From Lunularia cruciata (lineage: Eukaryota; Streptophyta; Marchantiopsida; Lunulariales; Lunulariaceae): a DNA stretch of 64,000 nt. The stretch's first letter is position 1. Each line of letters opens with the position of its first letter. The position numbers were made by a program, and so were the translations under genes. Shown piece by piece: positions 1 through 11,394 of this stretch. Where the stretch lies: assembly GCA_948567375.1 (NCBI GenBank), contig OX419755.1, positions 2,671,001 through 2,735,000 of the forward strand, read 5' to 3'. The notes under the pieces were generated by a model. That model worked only from the letters and a program-made list of their open reading frames with translations. It had not been told where the DNA came from and searched no databases.

Positions 1-3000
1 ACTTGGTCTTCAACTCAACCTCCACACAGCCTACCAATACACTACACCAGGGTGGAAGAGCTGGCCCCAATGGAGGTTGATGTCATTCAATAGAGACCAC
101 TTGGCACTACATATAGAGAAAAATTTTGATAGAATGGTGGTTGTCTCTATTGTTACCAAATTGGGCATCATATCATTGAATGTCCATTTAAGAATAAGCA
201 ACCTTGACAAGTCACCTAGATGGAGTTTGTGGTGCAAAATGATCAAGGAAATGAGGAATCTTAGTCGGAGATTTTGAGCCACTTGCTATGAACTTGATTA
301 GTTCTAATAGGATCAAAGGCTCAACCTATGCAAGTTTGCTTCACTTGCAAGATATGATATTTGATTGTGGTTGTAGGATTTTGGTTGATTTGGGAAGTTT
401 GTAAAATTACTTGTCCATGCAAGTAGCAAAGGAATTACATACTCCTATCAAGCTAGTAATTGGAAGTAGACTGATAATAGCAGATGGTAGAAAGGGTTCT
501 ATATTCTGTACATTGCATCTTGTTACCTTCAAGATTGTGAAAGAGTATTTAGAGTGTATGAGGTTTATAGTGGCACCTCTACACTATGATGTCATTCTAG
601 ATCTACCTTGGTTTGAACATCATAAGGTCCAATTTGATTAGAACCAATGATAAATTCAAGTACATAACCAAGATAAGAATTTTTGGTTAGTTTGTTTGGC
701 ACCTCTAAGTAAGACACCTAAGAATAGTCAGTCCCAAGATGGGAAGTTTTTTGGGAAGGTAGCCATAGAGCAAGCTTTGAAGGGAGATGAATCCCAAGAT
801 GGAAAGTTTGTTAGGAAAGCAACCATGGAGCAAGCTTTGAAGAGAGATGAGTCCCTAGATGGGAAGTTTGTTAGTGAAGCAGCCATAGAGCAAGCGTTGG
901 AAGAGGATGAGTTTGTTTGTGTAGTGGGGATCAAGCCTATTGCACAAGGAGAATATGAGGGAATTTAGGAGCCACATCAAGCAATGGTTGATCAAATAGT
1001 TCAGGAGTTTGCGGACATGTTTTTGGATGATCTACCAAAGGGATTACCCTCCAACTGTGATATGCCTTTCACAATTGAGTTATTGCCAAGGAGTACTCCA
1101 ATGAGTAGACCAATTTATTGGCTCTCACCAAAGGAGTTGGAAGAGTTGCAAACAACACTTACGGAATTGTTGGAGAAGGATTTCATACAACATAATACAT
1201 CTCCTTGGGGAGCACTAGTATTATTTGTTCCAAAGAAGGATGGAAGATTTTTTTTTCTGTATTGATTTTTGTGGATTCAATAAAAAAAATAGTGAAGAAT
1301 GCATATCCCTTGCCTTGAATTGATCACTTGCATGATCAGTTGAGTGGAGCATGATATTTCTCCAAGTTGGATCTTTGTAGTGGTTATTGGCAAATCTCTA
1401 TTGATAGAGAAGATGTGCAAAAGGTTACCTTTTGCACAAGGTATAGGTATTTTGAGTGGAGAGTTCTACCTTTTGGTCTGACTAATGCTCCAACAATCTT
1501 CATGGATCAGATGCATTAGGTGTTGGACGGACTATTGGATTGATATGTGGTAGTGTTTTTGGATGATATCTTAATCTATAGCAAGATAGAGGTAGAACAT
1601 GTGAACCATGTGCAAGGAGTCCTCAAACAATTACATCATTGGAAATTTTATTGCAAGAAGTTGAAGTGTGCCTTTTGGCAGAAGGAAGTTACCTTCTTGG
1701 ATCACAAGATCTCATCAAAGTAGATCAAGATAGAAGAGGAGAAAATCAAGACCATTATTGATTGGCCTACTCCAAAGGATGCTACAAAAGTATAGGCATT
1801 TGATGGATTGGTCAGTTTTTACCAATAGTTCATCCAATATTATGCCCATGTGGCTACACCATTGACTGGTCTCTTGGGGAAGAACTTGAGCTTTTAGTGG
1901 ACCACCAAGCACAAAGAAGCATTCAAGAAGCTGAAATATATGGTGTCTTCAAGACCCATTCTTCAACCATATGATCCTCAACTACCCTGTGTGGATGCTT
2001 CTTACTTTGCGATTGGAGTTGTGTTGTAGCAAGAATTCCTAGATGGATTACTTCCCATTGCCTTTGTTTCTCACCAATTAAATACAATTGAAAGAAATTA
2101 CTCTACTTGAGATTAGGAACAACTAGCAATGGTATATGCCACCAAGGTATGGAGACATTATCTTTTGGGGAAACAAGTGATCATGCAAATTGATCACAAA
2201 CCATTGTTGCAAATATTACACTTGGAACACATGAAGAGTTGACATCATTGATGGGAGGAGCAACTCCAACTATTTGATATCAAACTTGAGTACAAACCAT
2301 GTCAATTCCATGTTATCCTTGATGCCCTATCATAGCAGCCTGATTTGAAGTCTCTTCCTCTCATCTTGATAGTCATTACAACAATTTCAATCAACTTCAA
2401 GGTCCATAACAAGTTTAGATCAACTCTATAACAAGATCCCTTCTTCCAGATGGTACATGGTTGTCTTGAAACATGTGAAAAGTAGTATAACACCTTCTCC
2501 TTCAAGGAAAGCCTTCTATTCCATGAGGACCATATATATTTTCCAGCCAAGGGTAATCTCCGACTTATGCACCTCCAAGAAGCCCATGAATTACCAATTG
2601 TTGGTCACATGGGTGTGGACAAGACCTTGGGTACTCTCCAACGCCAATGGTGGTGGCCCAATATGACACAAGATGTTCAAGAGTTTGTCCAATTGTGTGA
2701 GAGCTACCAATGCAACAAGGCCAGCAACTAGAAACCGAGTGGACTCCTTCAACCACTCTCTACATCTTCTCAATGGGAACACATGAACTTGGATCTCATC
2801 ATGTCCTTGCCCAAGACAAAGCAAGATCACACAACAATTGTGGTGTTTGTGGATAAGCTTAGTAAGCAAATCCATTTGGCACCAACCTTTGATATTATGG
2901 ATGCTCTAACATTTGTAGATCTACTTCAACACTTTCTTCAAGCATCATGGGATATCTTGTGTACTCATCTTTGATTGTGATCCTTGATTCATTGGGAAAT

Positions 3001-3575
3001 TTTTGCAAGACTCTTCTAAATACTCGACACCAAGCTTACTTTGTCCATGGCCTATCATCCTCAAACTGATGGACAAACTTAACATGCAAATCGCACCTTG
3101 GAAGGTATGCTTTGTGCCTTGTCAACATCCACCATACCAATTAGGATGAATGTCTTGTAGTTGTGGATTTTGCATACAATAATTCCAAAATTCCTTTGAT
3201 GTCACCCAAATTATCTCTCTTGTTGCTTATCAACTTGCCTTGCCTTGTCATATGCATATCTACACTGTCTTTCACATTTCCAAGTTGAAATCCTTTGTTC
3301 CTAACCCATTTTATTTGTCCTCTTGTGTCCAAACTCCTCCTCCTCTAGTCCCTATCAATGATCATGAGGAGTACAAAGTTGATCATACCCTTGTGCGTCG
3401 TCATATTCAACAAGGCTACCAACAACATACTGAGTACAAGGTCCTTTGGAAAGGGTATCCCTTTCATGAGGTCACATGGGAACCTCTTTCTCATCTCCAA
3501 AATGCAAAAACTGCTATCCAAGAGTTTGAAGCTTCAATGACGACAAGGAAGTCACCAACTAGTGGTGGGAGAATA
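1..3575 (+). pseudogene. Ty3/gypsy chromodomain retrotransposon, copy A, decayed gag-pol (5' end outside window)
   Basis: This is the internal part of a chromovirus-type LTR retrotransposon. It aligns along its length with the better preserved copy B (25741-29631). Visible in order: end of gag; protease remnant at 411-640 (active-site region reads DLGSL where copy B has DSGSS); linker with three 20-residue repeats (732-911); reverse transcriptase 984-1720 with a VFLDDIL catalytic block near 1554; RNase H around 1950-2250; integrase 2570-3130 including a GHMGVDKTLGTL block and an AYHPQTDGQT block; chromodomain 3350-3540. Every domain is broken by TAG, TGA and TAA codons that correspond to Gln, Arg or Trp codons in copy B. 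About 300 bp between integrase and chromodomain, present in B at roughly 28945-29250, is missing here. The element is certainly non-functional. The family assignment is firm; domain edges are approximate. Confidence 0.93.
732..911 (+). repeat. Three tandem 60 bp repeats in the protease-RT linker (copy A)
   Basis: Three consecutive 60 bp units (732-791, 792-851, 852-911) each encode a 20-residue acidic/basic segment that begins S-Q/L-D-G-K-F and ends with an E-Q-A-L-K/E run. The same three units occur in copy B. They lie between protease and reverse transcriptase. Confidence 0.85.
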
Positions 3576-3953
3576 TATAACAATATGGAGTTTAGCAATG
3601 AAGTTAGTTAAGGCTAATGAAGTAGAAAATAGGACAAATTAGCCTAGAATATTCCAAAAGTATCTAAGAAGCTTCTTAGGGAAACTTCTCAACTTCTTTA
3701 GCTTGTATCCCAAGTAGGTAGCTTCTAGAAGCTTCCAACTAGCTTAGCTTGCATGCCAAGTAAACAACTTCTAAGAAAGAGTTGGCTTACACTCCAAGAA
3801 ATCAAGCTTCTTGAGAAGCTTCTCAAGGCCTTGTATACTCTATATAAATACCAAAGCCAAAGCTCATGCTATGCATTTGGAGTTTCCCTTATTCAAGTGT
3901 TCTAATGTGAGCTTCCATTCTACTATTTCTCTCCTCGGTCTTGATCTTTTACA
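3576..3953 (+). repeat. 3' LTR of gypsy copy A
   Basis: It follows a degenerate polypurine tract (GTGGTGGGAGAATA) and aligns with the 423 bp LTRs of copy B, with deletions that shorten it to 378 bp. The canonical TG start has become TA, and the end is CTTTTACA. It contains a perfect three-unit heat-shock element (TTCTAGAAGCTTC, 3723-3735) and a TATAAATA box (3843-3850). Confidence 0.9.
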
Positions 3954-4170
3954 ATTGGAGTTTTAGAGGGGTATACCTTCAAGTGCAGCTTCAAAGAGCT
4001 CACTTCTTTGATATTGAGCTTTTGAGCTCTTGGCTATGGTGGACAAAAGTTGGCAAGTATCACCTAGAATCTCTTAGCTAGAGTGGGTGTGGCTTGATCA
4101 TGTATCAAAGCCTATTAATAGCAATTTCTTGAGTTGAGAGTTGAGTTGTTCATCCAAGTTGTGTGCAAAT
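3954..4170 (+). repeat. Truncated 5' LTR of the methyltransferase-type gypsy element (copy 1)
   Basis: Starting directly after the LTR of copy A, this stretch is similar to 11050-11290 and to 60090-60300. A shared signature is the run around 4046-4110 (CTTAGCTAGAGTGGGTGTG). It represents the downstream part of an LTR. The upstream U3 part is absent here, probably because copy A inserted into it. The exact LTR end is not resolved. Confidence 0.7.
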
Positions 4171-4870
4171 TAAAATGAAATGGTTACATTAGAGAAGTGA
4201 GAGTTGGGAGTAAATTGGGTGCATAAATTAAGCACGTTGGTGGTATCTCCAAGCTTGGCAGATCATTGATACTTTTGACCATGGTCTTGGATTTCTCAAA
4301 AAGTAAACATGTGTGAAAGTGTTATATTTGTTGTAAATTTTGATAGTGGAGCATACGGTGTGCAAAACCAACACCCAAATTCTATGAACTTGATTTCAAA
4401 TTGATGAATGTGTGTTCAATTTTCTTGATCAAAGAGATCAATTTGAGAGTGAGAGGTCAAATTGGTAGTTGGATGTTGTGAATTACAAAAGTGGAATTGG
4501 ATTTGAAAACCCATTCACTCAAACTAAGGATTTAGAAATCTCTATCTTTTCAATTTGACTTAATTTGGCATTTGGTGATTGATTTGGAGGTCAACTGATT
4601 GTAATAAAGGTCACCCAAAGTTGGTGGAAGTTTGATTTGGAGGTCAATTCATGAAGTAGAGCAAGTACTAGATGTTGGCTAAAGTTGGAGGGGTATTTGG
4701 AGGTCTCAAAGGGAGTTGATGACCGAGTTAGTCAAGGTTAGCCCATTTAGAGGGGTTCTAATTGGTAAGAAAAAAGACCTCATTTGGTTGCAATTGGCAT
4801 TTAGAAGCTTTGAGGCATTGGGCTAGAGAGTTTAAAATTTACATAGAAGGGCAAACAAGCTAACATGAGG
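4171..4870 (+). other. Leader and deleted gag region of methyltransferase-type gypsy copy 1
   Basis: Low-complexity AT-rich sequence aligns patchily with 60300-60850 of copy 2 (for example AAGCACGTTGGTGGTATC near 4234). Most of the gag seen in copy 2 at 61409-62500 has no counterpart here, so roughly 1.6 kb of gag has been lost. There is no open frame of note. Confidence 0.55.
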
Positions 4871-6480
4871 CTAGCAAGTTTAGATGTGACTATTGATTAG
4901 ATTTGATCAGATCAACAACCTATGCTTTGACTTCCACCCAAAATTATAGAGTAGTAAGGCTACTTTAGCGATTGATAGAGGAGTCCTAGGTCATGGAGAA
5001 GGAGGTAGTAGATGTGGTTGTAGAGGACCGACACCTTGCAAGTGCATAGTACTTGCCTTTGATTTTGATATAGCCATGGCTACTTAGATTGAGCAATTAG
5101 ACCAAAGATTGGCTAGCATAGCCATAGCTTAGAGGAGATCAAATTAAGGTGTTGAGGCTTCTACCTCTTATGTTGGTGATAAAAATGTCCTTGACTTTAT
5201 ATACAAAGTAGCATAGGTAGAGCATCTACCGTAGTGACTAGGAGTGCAATATGTGCTCTTGAACCTAGAGGAGCATCAATGGAGTTGGATCCATAGAGAG
5301 AAGAGGTTGGTAGATAGGTTAAACTTTCCCAATCTTTCACACTTTTTGACATCCATAGCTCCTAAATAGCCTATTGCATGTTGTGGTAGGTGGCAATGGA
5401 GTGCAAGATGGACAAGATATTAGTCAATCACCTACTTCTATAAAGATGGTGTTTAGAACAATGTTAGTAGATGGCTCAACTGATTATCTGCTCCTCTTTG
5501 TTCTCAACCAACAACATGTTTACATTTGGAGTTGATCCAACTCTCATGTTTTGATTGGCTACTACACTTTGTGGGAATATGGATGGTGTGGTTCTTGCTT
5601 GTAGAGTAGAGGTGGTTGAAAGTGGAGTTGACTTGGTTGTGGAGCATGGGATTCATTTAACTATTAGTGGCTTGTGGCAAGCAATAATTGCTAGGTTGGA
5701 GGAATTGCCATCTAGACTTGAATTTAAGCAAGCTTGGTTTACATCTTGAGTTGTCTTATTGGAAAACCAAAGTGAGATTTTTAGTTTGGTAAGATCTTCA
5801 AGGAAGATCTATACACCACAAAGAGTCTTATTAAACTTTGGTGCATAGTCTCTTATGTTTGGGAAGGCTATACTTGTCAATCTTGGGCTATGAAAGACTG
5901 ATGTGGAGAGGTATCTATTTTAGATCCAAACATCTCTAAGAGGTGGTTCTATGTAGTACATCACATGTGAAGAGCTCATTGTCCAGATTCAGTCCAATCA
6001 TCCGATTGATGGTTTTCTGGTAAGAGCTCCAAGTTATTGCAATATTAGTAGAGTTGTATGATGTGCTAGTTAATGGAGCAATATTATACCCCATGGGTTT
6101 CAACATTTACTATTGGAAGAGACAACTTCCTATATGCCAAGTTGGTAGTCAGGTGAGGGACATGTATGTTGCTTATTGGTGCATTTGAGTAGTGGCAATC
6201 TTGGCTCAATATAATCAAGAACCATAACATTAATCTCAACTTTCAATTATTCTATTACTTGGCCTAGTGAGTTATTGGAGAGTAATTCCATGTAGATGAT
6301 ACCTCATTACCAAAGGAGATCACTTGGATTTGGAGTACGAGTGGGGTTGTTCCATACACCTTGGATGTTCCACTATGTAGTTCTAATGAGCAATTGCAAC
6401 ATCATGCGGATAAGTTGGTGCATTAGGCTTGGAGTAGAGCCTTTGTAAAACCTATAGACCAGTTTGAGGATTAGCCTCTA
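4871..6480 (+). pseudogene. Gag 3' end and retropepsin-like protease region, methyltransferase-type gypsy copy 1
   Basis: The stretch is collinear with 62520-64000 of copy 2. It starts with a decayed zinc-knuckle segment near 4880-4930 (copy 2 reads CHRFGHTSDQC there). A linker containing A-T-W-I-E-Q-L-like sequence follows. Next comes an aspartic-protease-like block near 5820-5910, where copy 1 reads LLNFGA and copy 2 LLDSSV, so I infer an ancestral DSGA active site. The following sequence (YDVLV...GAILYPMGF near 6055-6100) is conserved in both copies. There are many stops and frameshifts. Role inferred from position: capsid/nucleocapsid tail plus protease, upstream of the methyltransferase domain. 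Confidence 0.65.
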
Positions 6481-6482
6481 GA

Positions 6483-7420
6483 TTGTATTATCCTTTCACC
6501 TTTGGATATCACACCTATTGCTTGGTAGTATCTAGCAAAGAGAGTATCCTATTTGAGTTGTTTGGTGAAATCAACATTGGATTAGTTACAATACAACAAG
6601 AAAGCATATGGGTTCAAAGCTACTTGTATTTGGAGAGAAATGAGATTGCTATACAAGTCTCTTCACATCATTTGGTAAACTTGGCATATTGCTATCTTGA
6701 GTTATTATTGATATCAGCAATCAAGGGTTACCAAAAGATCCTACCAACAAACATTTCCTTGTTGGATATGTAGGATTTGGAAAGAATGGTCTCATTTATT
6801 TGGTGATTTTTAGATGGCCATGTTAGGGACATACCCATGCTAATCAAGGTCAAGGTCTATAGGATCTCCATTTTTTCATGTTTAAGATGTTACGTATACT
6901 ACACTACACTATGACATCTCTAGATTCATCAAGTCATTATCTTGCCTATATTTTGGAGAACATCCCTTGGATGGGTGATTCTTGAACATAGATGGTGGTG
7001 AGTACACATCAGGTCTATACTTGGATAGGACCTATTGTGTTGTTAGATGTAGCTAGAGTTGGGTCACATGCTCATCATCTTCATCTTTAGTGGACAAACT
7101 TTTTACCTCCGGAGCTTTTACAACAACCCTATGATGGTATATAATGACTATCACATCTCATTGTTGATGACATCTTGGATGTTGGGTGCTAGTCTCAAAT
7201 ATTGATAGTGGTTGATCGGTCATCTATTGCAATGTTAAACCTTGTTGGGCATTCCATAGTTGCTTTACCACACTCATGAGTTCCCAAGCTCCTATGCTTT
7301 TTGAGAAGGAGATCTTAGACTTATTTGGGACTCACAATTATAACAATTGGTGGAGCCCAATGCCAATGAGAGAGAGTGTGCAATGATTTTCCATACTAGA
7401 GAGCGTTTTAAGCTCTAAGA
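6483..7420 (+). pseudogene. C5 cytosine DNA methyltransferase domain inside gypsy pol (decayed)
   Basis: This domain would methylate cytosine in DNA using S-adenosylmethionine. Motifs of the C5-methyltransferase family appear in the right order and spacing. Motif I is LFELFGEINIGL at 6549-6584 (SAM-binding FxGxG type). Motif IV contains Pro-Cys at 6818-6823, in the context VIFRWPC followed by a stop where Gln is expected; the Cys is the catalytic nucleophile. Motif VI is AYILENIP at 6944-6967 (Glu-Asn). A motif VIII-like block is RVGSHAHHLHL at 7055-7087. Near 7320-7400 an IWDSQL...EPNANERECAM block resembles the C-terminal IX/X region. Motifs IV, VI and VIII share one frame; motif I is in another, so at least one frameshift separates them. 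Stops abound and the copy is dead. The domain is flanked by protease remnants (5820-6100) and reverse transcriptase (7555 onward), so it is embedded in pol. Confidence in the motif reading is high; the boundaries are approximate. Confidence 0.85.
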
Positions 7421-8990
7421 TTAGGGAACCTAATGGTTGGGGGCAAGAAAATACTACTCCCAAGTCCCCCGGTATAGTAGTCAACCAATAACTCATCCAC
7501 TTTTACATCAATTATAAAAGATAATTGGGAGCCAAACATTAGAACCAAGCCTATAGGAGGAGAAAGATAGAGATTTTGGAGGTTCTTGAGGAGTTACACA
7601 AGTTATTTTGCCTTCAATATGAAGGATTTGGATGCTCTCAAAGTATTTGGTATTTGGATTGAGTTGACTAGTGATGCACCAATTTTTTACGTCCCTATAG
7701 ATACAATGACATGGAGAGAGCCTTGATTTAGGGCTAGATTAAAGACCTTTTGAGGCTAGTTTGGTGGAGATCTCACATGGAGAGTATGCTTCAACTACAA
7801 TGATTGTAGCCAAGATAGATATACATGGAACTACACAAATATGCATATATGTGGAGATTATTGTCCTATCAACCAATAAACTAGGATTCATTGGTATGCT
7901 ATGCTTACATTGGAGGAGCTCTTTGATATGATTAGACATGAAAAGGTCTTCAATACTTTGGATCTTTGAGCAAGATATCATCAGTTGCCAATTAGGGAAG
8001 AGGACAAGTCCAAGATAGCATTTTGTGCTATTGATCTTCATGGTAAAGATGTATTGTATTAGAGGAAGGTCTTACTATGTGGGTTAAAGAATATTCCTAT
8101 TGACTACTATAAGATCATAGGCAAGATCCTAAAAATATTGGATTTTGCTTGGTGTTCTATTGATGACATTTTAGTCTATAGCACTATTGTAGAGGAGCAT
8201 GAGAGATATTTGTTGGAGGTGTTTGAGAGATTGATATCTCATGGACTCAAATAACATCTCAAAAACTATAGATTTTTCCATTAGTAGGTTGAGTATTTTT
8301 ATCACACTATCTACCTTAGTGGACTTGATTTTCAATAGAACAAAATGGAGGCTATTGCATATATTCCTTGGCCTATGGATGTGAGCAAAGTGCAAGCATT
8401 CCTTGGGTTAGCAAATATCTATCATCAATATGTTAGAGGGTTTAGTGTCATTGCCAAGGTATTGACAAAGCTGACCAAGCTTATACATGAGTGATGTTTG
8501 GGAGGTGAGTAAGAGAGAGCTTTTATAAAGCTAAAGGAGAGGTTGATATTTGCCCCTATTCTTAGGAGATCAATCAAAGGATGACCATACCAAGTTCTAA
8601 TTGATGGGAGTATGTAAGGGCTTGGATCAATGGTCACCCAATAGGATGATGAGGAGAAGTTGTTTGTGGTGCCCTATGCTAGTTGTTCCAACAATTCAGC
8701 AGATGTAAAGTATAGTTCATTTGAGGGAGAGTGTTTGGCAATGTATGGACAATAGCACATTTCTAATATTACCTATCTGATAACCCCTTCACTCTCATCA
8801 TTGATCATCAACCAATGAAGTGGTTGATAGAGTCCGACAAGCTTTCAAGAAATCTTGTACAATGGGCTTTGATTTTATAGGAGTGTGATTTCTTGGGTAT
8901 TCATAAACCTAGAATGGTGAACTATGAGGCAAATGGGTTGAATAGAAATCCATGTACCAACCAATAGGATCAAAATGAAGCTCATTGGCA
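7421..8990 (+). pseudogene. Reverse transcriptase and RNase H, methyltransferase-type gypsy copy 1
   Basis: Ty3/gypsy reverse transcriptase is recognisable in several frames: a CGDYCPIN block near 7850, LDL...YHQLPIREEDKSK near 7960-8015, and the catalytic SIDDILVYS block near 8155-8182 (normally YxDD; the aromatic is changed to Ser). The connection region follows with a FLGLAN block near 8400. RNase H is seen as NPFTLIIDHQPMKWL near 8780-8825 and a degraded NGLNRNP end near 8933. More than ten stops and frameshifts are present. In order it follows the methyltransferase domain directly, with roughly 130 bp of linker. The gypsy assignment is secure. Confidence 0.88.
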
Positions 8991-9299
8991 TGGTGAGATA
9001 TACAAGGACATGGTGCTAGGTTAACATGCATATGCCTTTTATTTTTATTTTTGAGGCTCTAATGGTATCTCTCTCAATATGGATAGAAGGAGTTGTTGAG
9101 GTTCAGATCCATAGAAAGGAGATATTTGTACATGTCAACAAGATATTCATGATGATGTCTTAGTGATAGACTATCTTTGCATTGGTGTTATGGGTGGCAT
9201 AGTTGGTGCCGAGGAGAGAGATTGTCTCCTTTAATGAACCAAGTAGTTTAGATTGGATGGCATACATCTTCTTTAAATATGGGAGGATGGTAAGATGCA

Positions 9300-10288
9300 A
9301 GTAGAGATATCTTCCATTTTAGAGATCATAATTGGTATAACATGAAGAGCTAGGACATTTTCAAGTAAAGCAGACATATAGCTTACTCTAGAGTAATTAT
9401 TGGTAGTGTGGTATGCAAACCAATGTAGAATAGTTTGATGTTACAAGATGTGTGGTTTACGATAAAGTTAAAGTATCATTTTATGCTCTTATGCCATAAT
9501 TACACCCATTATCTATCATGGGGTTGGATTATCATTAGAGTTTGGACTTTGTTTGACCTTTCTCATTGACTATGAGATATCATTGGTATGTTTTGATTAT
9601 GGTGGAGCACTTTTCTAAGTGGATTGAGTTGGTGGCACTTCCTGACAAGTCTAGTGAAGGGATAGCTTACTCATTCTTGGATCAAATTCTTAGTCATTTT
9701 GGGTGCACCAATTAAGATCTTGATTGATCATGGTACATAGTTCTTAGGAGAGTTTCAAGTCTTGTGTGATAATGCCTTGATTGATCATTGCACTATCTCC
9801 CAAGATCACCTTGGAGGCAAATGGCTTGGTAGCAAGAATGGTTTAGACGGTGAAGAGAGAATGCATGAGTAAGGTTTGCAGAGAGGTCACTTGGGAGATT
9901 GGGATCTCTAATTACCTTGGTTAGCCATGAGCTATTGGTTCAGTTGGCAAGCCTCCTTTACATCCTTCTCTCTTTACTTTTTACTTCAAGGACAAGATCC
10001 AAATTTACTTGCAGCCATTTATCATGATAGTATGTTAATGTTGGACTTGGATTATCTAGACGTATGAATGACTGCATTTCTCAAAGGGTAGAGATCTTTC
10101 AAAGAGTGTTGCTTATGGCCTTTGAGAACTTTGTTATTATTGAGCATATGGATACCTTGCATTATGCTACTATTCAAGGAGGAGGTTATAGATCCTTGAA
10201 CTATTGCTTTCATCTAAATGACTATGTATATATACAACAAATTGCACCTATGACACTTGATGTGACTACAAGTCACACTATCTTGTAG
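9300..10288 (+). pseudogene. Integrase, methyltransferase-type gypsy copy 1
   Basis: Integrase of the Ty3/gypsy type is seen in several frames. A degenerate zinc-binding head lies at about 9345-9440. The core contains YVLIMVEHFSKWIEL near 9580-9630, then ILIDHGT near 9718 (second catalytic Asp), and a degraded region near 9820-9850 where the catalytic Glu would lie. The C-terminal part is an open 74-codon stretch (10064-10288) with AFENFVIIEH and NDYVYIQQIAPMTLD, resembling the usual integrase tail before an LTR or an extra C-terminal domain. It leads directly into the PHD-like reading frame. Confidence 0.85.
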
Positions 10289-10289
10289 A

Positions 10290-10583
10290 GTGTACAAGAC
10301 TTTGCCTTCTAGAGTCCTCATGGTGGAAGGACATGATGATTTTGTTTGGAAGGATCATGTGTGCAATTGTATGTCATGCCACCTCCCAAACATTGACGAC
10401 ACTATGGACCTAAGCTTGGCAATTGTATGTGTAGGTTTGTGGTGTATGTCATGTGGCTCTTCTAGTGGAGTTGCTACTATGTTGGTGTATGATAGTTGTT
10501 TGAGAGGATGGCATATGGCATGTTTGACTCCTTCTCTCATAATGATTCATCAAGGACATGTCCTCTATGTACTTGACCTATAA
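10290..10583 (+). pseudogene. C-terminal PHD-finger domain of the methyltransferase-type gypsy polyprotein (degraded)
   Basis: A 97-codon open stretch follows the integrase tail. Its last half reads as a PHD finger: CMSCGSSSG near 10443-10469, then MLVYDSCLRGWHMACLTP near 10480-10533. PHD fingers use a Cys4-His-Cys3 zinc-binding pattern and commonly bind histone H3 tails. Here the first two Cys, one of the second pair, the His and the following Cys are present. One Cys has become Tyr (VYD instead of VCD), and the last Cys pair is lost near 10558-10580. The context R-G-W-H-x-x-C-L-T-P is diagnostic. I infer a chromatin-reading tail, analogous in position to the chromodomain of copies A and B. 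Confidence 0.72.
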
Positions 10584-10734
10584 CTAGTTCACTCTTTATG
10601 TTATATAGATTATAGATAAACAACTAACAATGAATCTTGATAGCACCCGGTCTCCTAATCTTTGTCCACCATAGGGTATATAATGTACTTGGAGTAGATT
10701 GCTATCTGGAGTTAGAGTGTCCTAACCATTAACT

Positions 10735-10743
10735 AAAGGGGGA
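10735..10743 (+). other. Polypurine tract of methyltransferase-type gypsy copy 1
   Basis: AAAGGGGGA lies immediately before the presumed TG start of the 3' LTR at 10745. This is the expected site for plus-strand priming. Confidence 0.7.
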
Positions 10744-10744
10744 T

Positions 10745-11290
10745 TGTGGCACTTTAGAGTTCATGTATGACTTTTGCATGAGTTGTGTTTCTATAGTATA
10801 TGATATTGATATCAATGTATATTGTGTAGAAATTTATATATGCATGACAACTATCATAGCCATTGCAATGCCAAAGATTGTTTGCTTGGATGTTGGAATA
10901 TTAATCTTGGTAGTCAAAGTTATACTTGTAGTTGCTCAAAGATTATTTAGTGGCAACCAAATTTTTTGTTAATGTTATTGATCACACTTTTGGGCTACCA
11001 TTATTTATACCATTTGCACCATCAAATGGGCCATTAGTGGCACCATTAGAGTTGGAGTTATAGATTGAGCCAAAGGGATACACTTTCAAAGAGCAACTCT
11101 AGAGAGATTGCTTCTTTGATGTTAAGCCTTTGAGCTCTTGGCTATGGTGGATAGAGGCTAATGATTGTCACTTGGGGTCTCTTAGCTAGAGTGGGTGTGA
11201 CTTGACCGTGTAATCAAAGTCTATTGATGGCAATTTCTTGAGTTGAGAGTTGAGAGTTAAGTTCTTGATCCAAGTTATGTGTGAATTGAA
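10745..11290 (+). repeat. 3' LTR of methyltransferase-type gypsy copy 1
   Basis: It begins TGTGGCAC after the polypurine tract and carries the downstream LTR signature (11110-11190) shared with 3954-4170 and 60120-60240. The end is placed at about 11290, because a second sequence resembling the LTR start begins at about 11298. The end is uncertain by tens of bases. Confidence 0.68.
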
Positions 11291-11296
11291 CTCATT

Positions 11297-11392
11297 CTTG
11301 CGGGCCTTTGGAGTTCATGTATGAATTTATATGAGTTGTACTTCTATAGTATATGATGCTAATAGCAATATATGATTTTTAGCAATGTATGT
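11297..11392 (+). repeat. Second LTR start (U3 fragment) adjoining the 3' LTR
   Basis: This stretch repeats the first ~90 bases of the LTR at 10745 (shared GAGTTCATGTATGA and TTCTATAGTATATGAT). It breaks off where LINE sequence begins. It may be a second LTR joined head to tail to the first. Confidence 0.6.
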
Positions 11393-11394
11393 AA

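Noticed and set aside
2591-2875. 94-codon minus-strand frame
   Set aside because: Antisense shadow of the integrase in gypsy copy A.
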